NCBI RefSeq assembly: GCF_023898315.1 | Contig: NC_064615.1 | Span: 735,489,450-735,553,449 of the forward strand | Direction of reading: 5' to 3' | From: Schistocerca nitens | Taxonomy: Eukaryota; Arthropoda; Insecta; Orthoptera; Acrididae | DNA length: 64,000 nt | Shown here: positions 45,926-56,271 of the stretch, piece after piece | Layout of the letters: every line of letters begins with the position of its first letter | How positions within the stretch are numbered: the stretch's first letter is position 1 | Notes under the pieces: generated by a model | The model's input: only the letters and a program-made list of their open reading frames with translations | What the model was told of the DNA's origin: nothing | Databases searched by the model: none | Program-made: the position numbers and the translations under genes

Positions 45926-47537
45926 CGTCTGAGCCACCCGGCACAGCTTCCTTCGATTTCCTGTGGTCTCTTTGTGCTTCGTCTCTTCGTTTCTGAGACG
46001 TTCTTCTTCCGGTGGAGGCGGGAGCTCGATTTCAGCCACGCTGGCCACGATAGGGCGCGATTGGCAGCAGTACGGCCGACGGAGCGTCAATGCAGGGTAG
46101 TCGTGTGGAGCAGCTCTGGCCGAACGGAGGTGGCAAGAGAAGTCAGGACGCGGCCAAATCGTTTTGCAGAACTAGGAGGCCACAGATGTTGGGGTCCACT
46201 GCAAAGGGACCATCACCTGCCTTGGTCGCGTTTTCACTGTGTAGCGGCCTTGAACTTCGGTTATTTCGTGGAGTGGCCATAGTGCTGTCATCCTGGATAC
46301 GGATTTTGATCCTAGTTACCAACTGGCTTTATGGCTTAGCTGTTTGCTTACGGTTACTCCTGAAAGAATACGCCTGGATGGCGCCGCCTTACTGGCGGTT
46401 GTATTATATTTATTCAATTAATCAGGAGGCCCACCCGGTGTTCTAATATGAATACTTCCCGACATCTTTGGCGTAATGGGTGTGTATCATTAACTCCATC
46501 TGTGCACTGTATAAGTTGCTGCCTCCCTTCGAATTGACTTGTGTTGGACGACTGTTTGGTTTAACCTTTACATTTCTCGGGTACTTCTTGACTTCTTCTG
46601 GGTTTCCATGACACCACTGTGGCGGTTTGGTTCGATACGGCTGCGTCGAGTTGCGGACCTTGCTTTCTGCCAGTTGCCTTTCAGCTCCCGGTAGCTTGGC
46701 ATTTCCATATTGACTGTGATTTTACAGAGGCACTGTGCTGTTTCGCACCGGACTTGTATTTCTCTCCCGTTTGAGTGTATTGAAACTGCTTCTCGACTAG
46801 TGGTATGGAACCGGCAGTTAATATACGTCTTAGTGCGTTCTAGTGTTGCCGTCTTGAGGGCCACGCCTTGTAGAAGACGACGCCAGTCGGACGGAGCGGA
46901 AGGACGCCCGAACCTGCGACAACAGAGGGACAGAGGCTCGGCAGACGGCTAACCGTATCAAGAGCTACGCAAAGCATTACACATAGTTGGAAGCTTGCTA
47001 TGAAGGTATACCTTGGTGGGGGCTCCCAAATTTTGTTTTTCCTCCTTTTCTCAAATCATTATGATTTTAACAGTTTTCTTGTTGTTTAACTGAAAGAAGT
47101 TGTTAAGTTTTATTAAGTGTGGTGGCAACATGAAGAGCAATATTTTTAAACAATCATACACAATTTGAAGTATGTCTTGACTGTATATGTCGCCCGTCCC
47201 TAAAATGGTTGTTTTCTCTTAAATGGTTGGTATCCTTTTTCTTTTTAAATATTATTGCTTTTAAATGGCAGAGAGATGTAAATCTGATGGTTAACATTTC
47301 TCTTAAGAATACTGTAATAGTGAAATTTCCTCAAGCCCTTCAGTCCGGCTATAGGTTAGGTTACTTGTCGTTTACATTTAAATTATATTTCTTAAAACCC
47401 TGGGAAATTTTTAATTGAAAAATCTTGGCTCTTGTTTAAGTAAATTAAAAGGTGAAAGATGTTTTCCATCTACTTTGCCTACCCCTTCCACGTTCCCTTG
47501 GCCTTGTCTCTTTTTTCTTTAAATTGCTATTATGTTT
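45926..47537. mobile_element. 1.6-kb insert splitting a Tc1 relic, possibly an LTR-element fragment
   Basis: This block separates the two halves of one Tc1 copy. Its first 1.05 kb is GC-richer than its surroundings and codes for nothing recognisable. Near 47014 'ttggtgggggctcccaaatt' resembles the primer-binding site and leader start of gypsy-like elements. It may be a long terminal repeat plus leader. No matching second repeat and no clear target duplication were seen, so this is a weak call. Confidence 0.3.
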
Positions 47538-48222
47538 TGTTTGGCGATGTCAGAATTGTCCGTTATGATTGTAGTATTCGCAGTATCATCGAGATCGGAC
47601 AGCGGATCAGTGGAATCGTGTCACCTGGTCGGATAATCACGATTTTTTGTTAAATCGGGTCGGAGGTTGTGTTAGGATACGCCGTCATCTAGACAAACGG
47701 CTGCTTGAAACATGCACTACACCACTCACGCAGACCTGTGGGAGCAGTCTTACGTTATGGGGGGAGATTCACCTGGGCTTCCAGGGAGCTGCGGTAGCAA
47801 TACAAGGCACCATGACAGCTGGGGTTTATATAAATATTACCACCGACCACCCGTAACCCCCTTACTCTTGATGTCTTCCTCAACATCGATGGCATTTCCC
47901 AACAGGATAGCTGTCTGTGTCACAATCGTGCTGCAATGGTTTGAGGAGGATAAACTCACGTGATGTCTTGATCATCAAATTCGTCTCATCTGAATGAGAT
48001 GATACACAACTTGGACGCTATCGGACCTAGCTCCACGCCCACAAGCCACGCTCCCTTAAATTAAGGAAATTGTGTTACCTGTGCGTAAGTATTTGGTGCC
48101 ACAAACCTCTGGAAGCCAAGCGCGTGGCGAATCCAAGGCAGGCAGAATCATTGCGTCCAAAAGGGGGACCTACACTCTTTTAAGCAGGTAGTCATAATTT
48201 TTTGGCTCTTCAGTGCTTATGC
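47538..48222 (+). mobile_element. Tc1-like relic, right half
   Basis: Continues the family from 'gcgatgtcagaattgtccg' through 'gtgtcacctggtcgga', 'cctgtgggagcagtcttacg' and 'aatggtttgaggagga' to the end 'ggtagtcataattttttggctcttcagtg', which ends near 48222. No open frame is left. Confidence 0.75.
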
Positions 48223-48405
48223 CGTTCTTAAATGTCAGCTGCACTGTTGCTGCAACTTCTTGCAAAGTGGTATGTAGGGAAGCAGCGAGGGGTGATATCT
48301 GTTTTGGACGTTGCGACCCCACAGCACAGAAGCATTGATCTTTAAGATGGATCTCTTGGGGACTAAAATTAAATCGCGCTGCTCAGAAATGTTGCCCCAC
48401 ATACA

Positions 48406-49673
48406 CTATGTGATCAAAAGTATCAGGGCACCTGGCTGAAAATGACTTACAAGATCGTGGCGCCTTCCATCTGTAAAGCTGGAATTCAATATGGTGTTGG
48501 CCTTGATGACAGCCTCCACTCTCGCAAGCATACGCTCAATCAGGTGCTGGAAGGTTTCTTGGGGAATAGCAGCCCATTCTTCACGAAGTGCTGCACTGAG
48601 GAGAGGTATAGATGTCGGTCGGTCAGGCCTGGCAAGAAGTCGGCGTTCCAAGACATCCCAAAGGTGTTCTATAGGATTCAGGTCAGGACTCCATACGGGG
48701 CAGTCCATTACAGGGTTGTTACTGTCGTGTAACCACTCTGCCATAGGCCGTGCATTATGAACAGGTGCTCCATCGTGTTGAAAGATGTAATCGCCATCCC
48801 CGAATTGCTCTTCAACAACGGGAAGCAAGGATGTACTTAAAGCACCAATGTAGCCCTGTGCTGTGATACTGTCGCGCAAAACAACAATGGGTGCAAATTC
48901 CCTCCATGAAAAACACGACCACACCATAAAACACCGCCTCTGAATTTTGTGTTGGCACTACACACGCGCGCCGGCCGGAGTGGCCGTGCGGTTCTAGGCG
49001 CTGCAGTCTGGAGCCGAGCGATCGCTACGGTCGCAGGTTCGAATCCTGCCTCGGGCATGGATGTGTGTGATGTCCTTAGGTTAGTTAGGTTTAATTAGTT
49101 CTAAGTTCTAGGCGACTGATGACCTCAGAAGTTAAGTCGCATAGTGCTCAGAGCCATTTGAACCATTTGAACTACACACGCTGGCAAATGACGTTCACCG
49201 GTCATTCGGCATATCCACACCCTGCCATCGGAGCGTCACATTGTGTACTGTAATTCGTCACTCCACAAAACGTTTTTCCACTGTTGAATCGTCCAATGTC
49301 TACGCTCCTTACAGCAAGTGAGGCGTCATTTGGCATTTACCGGCGTGATGTGTGGCTTATGAGCAGCCGCTTGACCGTGACATCCAGGTTTTCTGACCTC
49401 CCGCATAACTGACATGGTACTTGCAGTGGACTCTGATGCAGTTTGGAATTCCTGTGTGATGGTCTGGATAGATGTCTGCTTATTATACATTACGACCCTC
49501 TTCAACTGTGGCCGGTCTCTGTCAGTGAACAGACGAGGTCGGCCTGTACGCTTTTGTGCTGTACGTGCCCCTTCACGTTTCCACTTCACTATCACATCGG
49601 AAACAATGGACCTAAGCATGTTTAGGAGTTCGTAAATCGTCGCGTACAGACGTATGACAAAAGTGACACCCAA
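48406..49673 (-). pseudogene. Tc1 transposase, DD34E, SINE-interrupted
   Basis: N-terminal part (49673-49326, minus): LLNMLRSIVSDVIVKWKREG and RTGRPRLFTDRDRPQLKR, the second HTH with its GRPR-like hook. The middle part around the first Asp lies near 49280-49180 and is partly lost to frame changes. C-terminal part (48927-48454): MVWSCFSWREFAPIV, FQHDGAPVHNAR and WSPDLNPIEHLWDVLERR. The spacing from second Asp to Glu is 34. The SINE at 48968-49170 lies just upstream of the MVWSCF segment. Confidence 0.88.
48968..49170 (+). mobile_element. tRNA-headed SINE with the 'cgact/agtcg' tail variant
   Basis: Flanked by 'actacacacgc' (48957-48967 and 49171-49181). It shares the tail variant 'ggcgactgatgacctcagaa' plus 'aagtcgc' with the copy at 5792. 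Confidence 0.94.
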
Positions 49674-49869
49674 TCACCTAACCACATTCGAAGTCCGTTA
49701 GTTCCTCGGAGCGCCCCATTCTGCTCTTTCACGATGTCTAATAACTACTGAGGTCGCTGATATGGAGTACCTGGCAGTAGATGGCAGCACAGTGCACCTA
49801 ATATGAAAAACGTATGTTTTTGTGTGTGTCCGGATAGGGGTGTCCGGATACTTTTGGTCGCATAATGTA

Positions 49870-51330
49870 TATCCTGAATCCACGGACGTTCCACGGGAGT
49901 GTATTAGGCACTTATCGATTTTTTTTTTTTTTGCTTCTGTCCTCTTGTTACCAACTTTATAAGCTATGAGGAGGGACCGGTTGGTTCCCTCCCTCATCAA
50001 GACGATGACCATTCTTCAGATTCGTTTGAAGCACCATTTACAAATGTAAGAGGCCCTTGGAGCTCCCTTTGGTCAATTTTCTGTTTGTTAGCTTTTCGGT
50101 TTTCTTTCTACAGCAACGTTCCTCCGGTTGAACGCTTTGGTACACTACTGGAAGAGGTGACGCTGAGAGGTCGGTTCCTTAATCTTGCTTTGTCAGCTCA
50201 GTCGCGAAGAGCGTTGTCTGCGAGAGGTTCAAGTTTCGGTTCGGGAAAAAGTTTTAACCAGTCCGGAATGTTCAAAACTACGCACACTTAGCCACAGAGT
50301 GAAAAATTCTTTATGTATACTGGTTATATGTTTCGCAGTTTCTCGTTGGGTTGCTGAAGGCAACTTCATACCGCTCTCAGACAACGCTACACCTGAACCG
50401 ATGAGTGCCACAGAGGCAGCAATGGTCTCACAAGTGCACTGGGAAGAACATGTATTGCTTGTTGGCGCTTCTGGTTTATGTCTTCGCGGTTATATAAACC
50501 TTTGTCAGAGGCATGTTTTATATGGAAAGGTATAATGAAAGAAAGCCCGGCTACTTCATTGATCTGAAAATTTTGTCCACTTCACTATGAGGAACTCTCT
50601 CAGTGATTTTGATCTATTGCACTTCCTTTTCTTCCAGGCTCCTTGTTTAATTTTACGTGTATGTAGCCCAGGATACTCGTATGGCCAAAGCGGTACACTG
50701 GGCTACTGCCGTCTAGATAAACTTGATGAGTTGTACAAAGCAAAAAGAAAATTGAAAATAGCTGCAGAGGTGAAACTGCACAATAATGGACACAATACAA
50801 AAGGATATTTTACTGCAGTTAGAGACAGCCAGTGTTGTGAAATGATACCATTCCATTACGTTTTTTTCTTAGCTTTCGATACTGCGTAGCCAGTTACGGG
50901 TGTTTTCTACAGTTCCATTATAATATGTACCTTGAGGCACAGTAAAAAGGATCATATTATGTTTTACTTTCTAATGGAAATGATTCGTTTCATTAGCTAT
51001 CATTTATATTTATTTCGCTACAGCATCACGACTTGAAGGCACTCTCGTAATAAACACGCATTCTTTCTGAAAATGCAGTTGCGTAACAGACCTTCCTCAA
51101 ATTTACTAAGACGCGCATTAACGTGATAACATGATAAGCCAGTTATCTACGTGACAGGCTAATTATTTCATCAGACTGAACATTCTCTATAAAAAAACGA
51201 GTAACATCCATTATTGTCCATACAGATTGACTTGGAAGTGTAGGCTGTTTCTTTTTCTTTTTGTCCTCGCTTCGTTTAACACATAATTACTGACACTGCC
51301 ATTTATCTGTGACGACACAGACGGAGCTAC
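49870..51330. other. Upstream region of the esterase gene, no other gene recognised
   Basis: Open frames of up to 116 codons (50185-50535 and 50587-50889) are present but resemble nothing I know and have no splice or motif support. Confidence 0.4.
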
Positions 51331-51336
51331 TCAGTT
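51331..51336 (+). promoter_or_regulatory. Candidate initiator (Inr) TCAGTT
   Basis: 'ctactcagttagtt' matches the arthropod initiator TCAGT and lies about 50 bases before the start codon of the esterase exon. No clear TATA box or DPE was found. It is one short match, so chance is possible. Confidence 0.3.
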
Positions 51337-51381
51337 AGTTCACCGGCCGCCATCGTGGAAGGAAGGGAGATCTCGAGGACG

Positions 51382-51441
51382 ATGGAGACACTTCGCTTAT
51401 TTGCAGTTTTACACCTTTGTTTAATACCAGTCGCTATATCA
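51382..51441 (+). CDS. Carboxylesterase-family gene, exon 1 coding part (signal peptide)
   Basis: The exon codes METLRLFAVLHLCLIPVAIS, exactly 20 codons: a charged start, a hydrophobic core and small residues at the end, as in a secretory signal peptide. It is followed at once by the splice donor 'gtgagt' (51442), in phase 0. The next in-phase exon is 56134-56271, so intron 1 would be 51442-56133. The context before the ATG is 'ctcgaggacg', with A/G at -3. The product should be secreted or enter the secretory pathway. The link to exon 2 is inferred from phase, order and expected protein layout; no transcript was available. Confidence 0.7.
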
Positions 51442-52261
51442 GTGAGTACCTTCGTTTACTCTACATAATTCGTTACGTTTCGTACACGGAATTCTGTTTA
51501 ACAAAATATGCGAATGCGTGAAAACAACAAAAACATTCTGTAATCTGTCATCAAAACTTCATATTTACTAGTCACGATGTGTGTCACAGAGAGTTAACTT
51601 CAGACTCAGAGATCAGTTTATGGTTTTAATTCTTAAGGATAGCTCTTTTGAACACAAAGCACTTAGCCAATCTAAAATATTTAAAGGACGGCTTCACGGC
51701 GTGTGTTATCTTGGTCAATTCTGCACCCCAGCTTTGCTCTTTTTCATTTCACATTGGTTGTGTAAAGTAAGTGTTGAATTCTGCTGCACAATTCACCAGA
51801 ATAACACGCAGTCTTCATAGACGTAGTATTGTGCAAAGTGAAAATGCTCCGATGCTACAGGATGACAAATCGTATGCTGTTACGGATACTTGGCAACAAT
51901 AAAATGAAATAAGTGTTTTAGGGATTTTATGTCTATTTACGAAACGTCAGGAGTAGAATTCGTAAGTGATTTAGGTATGAAAAAATTCGTAGTTCTACTA
52001 CGAAGTGGGAAATCAGTTTTCTGATTACTTTTGCGACATTCACGCCGAAACCACTAAAACATTTAAAAACACACAGCACTTTGTCGAAAAGGCCATATCC
52101 GTATACATCTTACTTACGAAGCCATGGACCATAGGCGTACCCTACTATCAGCTATTACCAGCCGAAATCAGGACTCAAGAACTACTTGGCCATTGTCAAT
52201 CGTTCTACCTGACAATGGCCAAAGAGTACCTGGTCGAAAACATCGAGGTATTTTAAACACT

Positions 52262-52541
52262 GGATGCCGCGAGAATCCCGAGAACAGTGTATTCGACCAC
52301 TTAGCGACCGAGGGCAGCGGCGATTGCGTAGAGTTTTCGGTGCTAACAGACACCCAACACTGTGTGGAAATAACCGCAGAAATCATCGTGGACGTACGAC
52401 AGACGTATCCGTTAGGACAGTGTGGCTAAATCTGCCATTAAAGGGCTATGACAGCACGACATCGCTTACGGCGCCTCTCCTGGGCTCGTAACCATTTCGG
52501 TTGGACCCTAAACGACTGGAAAACCGTGGCCTGATCAGATG
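52262..52541 (+). mobile_element. Tc1-like relic fragment ('ggtgacaaa' family), forward
   Basis: Matches the middle of the element at 62451-63721, for example 'gaccgagggcagcggcgatt', 'aaccgcagaaatcatcg' and 'ggcgcctctcctgggctcgt'. It stops at 52541, where an inverted piece of the same family begins. Confidence 0.75.
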
Positions 52542-53080
52542 TCCGATAACCATTCGATGGTATTCATGTTAGACCATATGGGTGGCCAAGTCATTCGCTT
52601 CTTCTAACTTCTCGCGAGTAACTGTGGCCCAGAGACATAGCACATTGTCAACCATAAACATTCCATCGTTGTTCAATGAATGGCTGCAAATGGCGTAGTA
52701 AGAGTAAATGGCTGAGGTGTGGTATCATCGGCACACTCTTGACATTGTGGATCTCGAAATACTGAACCCCTCAACGATTTCCGAAACGGAATGTTCCATG
52801 CGTCTGGTACCAACTACATTTCAGCGTTCCGTTAACTCCCACCGTAAGACCGTAATCAGGCCGGGAATCTTTCCACGTGAATCACCTGAGTACAAATGAC
52901 AGCTCCGCCGCCAATTAACCGCCATTTTATACCTTGTGTAGGTGGTACTACCGCCATCTGTGCACGAGTACCGCTATCTGTGCACGACATATCGCTTTCC
53001 CATAACTTTTCGTCACATCCGTGTGCAACCACCCGCTCGACTGAAGATCCGTCCTTAAAAACTGGAAAGTTGTGCACATC
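52542..53080 (-). mobile_element. Tc1-like relic fragment of the same family, reverse and internally deleted
   Basis: Read on the minus strand it begins with the 5' part ('caaggtataaaatggcgg', 'cggagctgtcatttgtactc', 'cgagatccacaatgtcaaga'). After a jump near 52695 it gives the 3' catalytic region ('atggaatgtttatggttgac', 'gacttggccacccat'). The middle of the gene is absent. Confidence 0.7.
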
Positions 53081-53449
53081 ACACCAAGGGCACCCATGCG
53101 ATAGTTAGTGTGTGTGGGGGGGCGGCTTTTATGTAGTATTTTTAATATTCTGAAACACGAATGGCAAATTGCAAGAAGCCATGAGAAACTTCCAGTTTCG
53201 ACTCTGTTAAAAACCTGCGTATTACTTACTTTCTTGGAAGAACAACACCTGATTACGCTATACTTTTCCTTTTTCTGAGAGCTGTGTACACCCTTAGGTC
53301 TACGAATATTTAAGAAACGAAATAGGGGAAATAGGGATAATCTGTAGATTTAGAGACCCATATCACTAACGACGATTTAGTGCAGCATTTCGGAACATAT
53401 TTATGTTTTGAACGACTTCGAAGGAAACAACACACAAAACCGGTTCAGA

Positions 53450-54786
53450 AAATATCGTTTTTGTGAAATGTAATTAGCTCTTTATTCACATAAATTAATG
53501 AGGGCTATTGGCAGGGGATCTCAAACTGATTCCGTATTCTTAAATTTAGAGAATGCGTTTGGCATCGTTCCATACAAGTGACTTCTAATCAAACTGCGTA
53601 CCCGTGGGGTTGTACGGCTGGAATTGTTATTTCCTGTCAGAAACTCACAATTCGTAGGAGCTGAAGAAAAGTCTTCGAGTAAAACAAAAGTGATATCTGG
53701 CGTTCCCAAGAAGGTGCCATAGGCCCTCTTCTGTTCCTAAGCTACATAAAAGATTTAGGAGACAATCTGACGATCACTCTTACACTGTTTGCACATGCTG
53801 CAGTTATTTACCATACAGTAATTGCAAAATAATTTAGACACGATGTCTGTATCATGCGAAAATGGGTAATAACGAAAGGTGTGAGGTCACACGACGAAGC
53901 ATACAGATCTAAATGCTGAAAGTTCAACTACACTACTGGCCATTAAAATTGCTACACCACGAAGACGACGTGCTACAGACGCGAAATTTAACCGACAGGA
54001 AGACGATGCTGTGATATGCAAATGATTAGCTTTTCAGAGCATTCACACAAGGTTGGCACCGGTGGCGAAACCTACAACGTGCTGACATGAGGATAGTTTC
54101 CAACCGATTTCTCAGGATCTATGCACCCAAATTGCGTGAAAATGTAGTCACATGTCAGTTCTAGTATAATATATTTGTCCAATGAATACCCGTTTATCAT
54201 CTGCATTTCTTCTTGGTGTAGCAATTTTTGATGGCCAGTAGTGTAAATACCTAGGGATTACAATTACGAATAACTTAAATTGAAATAATTACATAGAAAA
54301 TTTTCTGGGTAAGGCGAGCCAAAGACTGTTTTATTGCCAGAGCAAGCCTACTAAAGAGACTGCCTACACTATATTTGTCCGTCCTCTTCTCGAGTAATGC
54401 TGCCCGCTATGGGATGCTTACCAGATAGGATTCACGGAGGTCATCGAATAAGTTCAAAGAAGGGCACCTCGTTTTGTACTATCGCCAAATAGGTGAGATA
54501 GTGTCACGCGTTTTATACGCTAGTTGGGGTGGTAATCATAAAACAAAGGCGTTGCTCGTTACGGCGAGATTTTTCACGAAATTTCAGGCACTAATTCTCT
54601 CCTCAGAATTGGAAAATATTTCATTCACATCAATCTACACAGAGACAAACGATAATCGCAATAAAGTGAGAGAAATCAGAGCTCGCTTGAAAAGATTTAA
54701 GTTTACAATATTCCACGAGCTGTTGGAGAGTGGAGCAGTTGAGAAATACTCTGTCGGTGGTCTGAGGAACCCTCTGCCAGTATGAG
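53450..54786 (+). pseudogene. CR1/L2-like LINE relic, RT C-terminal part
   Basis: Plus-strand frames read FLNLENAFGIVPYK (relic of DFSKAFDTVPH), KVISGVPKK (SGVPQG), IGPLLFLSYIKDLGDNLT, then FAHAAVIYHTV where FADD would stand, then KYLGITITNNL, and near the end KVREIRARLKRFKFTIFHEL and GGLRNPLPV. This is the standard order for the CR1 group, and the catalytic Asp pair is lost. A 313-bp MITE (53931) interrupts it. It lies in intron 1 of the esterase gene. Confidence 0.75.
53931..54243 (+). mobile_element. MITE derived from the Tc1 element at 24934
   Basis: The first ~185 bp match the 5' end and the last ~130 bp match the 3' end of the 24934-26335 element. Everything between is missing. It is flanked by TA (53929-53930 and 54244-54245). 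The junction reads 'ccaaccgatttctcaggatc'. The two source sites read 'ccgattcctcatac' and 'actgatttctcagga', so they share 'gatt(c/t)ctca'. Confidence 0.95.
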
Positions 54787-54799
54787 CGACAGAATAGTT

Positions 54800-56133
54800 A
54801 TGCGGATGTAGATCTTGGATAAGAGCTGATCTGTTGAGCTGATTTGTGCCTATTAATGAAACGAGAGTCTTTCCACCTGAAAAGAGGCTAATCAAAGCAG
54901 TGGGTGACGGACGGTGGACCTGCTGCAAAGGACCAGACTATGGAGGAAGGCTATCTCAATACAACTAAAACAATGGATGACGTACTGTCAGTCGCTCTTT
55001 TGCTGTGCTTAATCTCTCACCTTCCTATTTCAATAAAACATCGCTTCTTATATCAGATACATTGGAAATTTGTAAACAGCGCAAATAAATATGTTGTCGA
55101 ATAAACTGTTCTCCAGATTCTTGCGGCATTCAGTGTTTAAAATACCTCGAGTTTTCGACAAAGTGCGCTTTTATTCTTTGGCCATTGTCAAGTGGAGCGA
55201 TTGACTGTGGCCAAGTAGTTCTTGGTCAAAGGTTCGTGGCATTTTGATCACTTGATACAGCACGAGACCCTGCGCTCTTGCAAAATATCTTACCGTCCGC
55301 CGTCAGGCGTGTATACATGTCTAGATGGCCCTCTCTAGTCGTCTTCTTCAGTGACAGTTTAAATATACTGTTTCGTCATTTACATACACGGATAGCAATG
55401 ATGAAACAGCAGATTTAAATTGACACTGAATAAGACTAGAGAGGGCCTTCCAGACATTTATACACGCCCGACAGCAAGGCGCATATGGTACAAGTGTAAA
55501 TTTTCATGGTGTATTGCAACTTTTCCAGTCATGTCAATTTGCATTGCTTTTGTGGATGACTATAGGCGATTCTCTTCCAGTCTTCTACCACCAGGAGATT
55601 ATAAGGTATGAGAGACGCTTCTCAAAATGTCGCCAACCATTTGAACTGACACAGACAGAAGCTCATAATCCTCAATTAACATTTATCAAGTGATTTACAG
55701 CATTTATACCGTAACTACTGAAATTTTGTTATTTATTTTCTCGACTTTTCTCTTGTTGTCCTCTCATCAGAGGCTGAATTTGAGACTTTTTATGAAACAA
55801 TGTAACTTTACTCACAGTCCACTAATATGCAGATAGGAAGTTTCGGAAGTTTGCTTCTATCTCCTTCGTTCCGTGACAACACTTCCGCAGCGTCCAATGA
55901 CCATTTCACCTTTCGTCCTTCCTTATTGTCTAATCCTCTTCCAAAAGCTCTGATGATAATGCACAGACACTCTCCTAAATACCTCATGCCTTAAAGACAG
56001 TTCACTATTCCTTTATTGGTTTTAGAATGATTCCCTATACTCTTGATGAGCCTCCAATTTTAAGTTTGATATGTTCAGAATGATTATTAACATGTTCATT
56101 ATCTTCTTTGATTTCTTCTTAAATCTTTTACAG
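54800..56133. other. Intron 1 of the esterase gene, no further feature
   Basis: A pyrimidine-rich run with 'tcttaaatcttttacag' precedes exon 2. No other gene or mobile element was recognised. Confidence 0.5.
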
Positions 56134-56271
56134 GCTGTAGAATATGTTACAGTCGACATAGAAGAAGGCACCATCAGAGGTCGGATGTTCCAAACGTATA
56201 CCGACAAACCCATGTACAGATTTGAAGGTATTCCGTATGCAGAACCACCAGTTGGAGATCTCCGATTCCAA
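56134..56271 (+). CDS. Carboxylesterase-family gene, exon 2
   Basis: 46 codons, AVEYVTVDIEEGTIRGRMFQ then TYTDKPMYRFEGIPYAEPPVGDLRFQ. The segment FEGIPYAEPPVGDLRF is the N-terminal hallmark of the alpha/beta-hydrolase COE family (carboxylesterases, juvenile hormone esterases, cholinesterases). Acceptor 'cttttacag' and donor 'gtaagt' bound the exon, both in phase 0. A splice site just after 'LRF(K/Q)' is common in this family. The catalytic Ser, Glu/Asp and His lie in later exons, which I did not find before 64000. Substrate cannot be assigned from this part. Confidence 0.88.

Larger units (their letters stand above)
48404..49867 (-). mobile_element. Tc1-like DD34E element, interrupted by a SINE
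   Basis: Ends are 'cactatgtgatcaaaagtatc' at 48404 and, in complement, 'cattatgcgaccaaaagtatc' from 49867, flanked by TA (48402 and 49868). Without the SINE it is about 1.25 kb. Confidence 0.92.
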
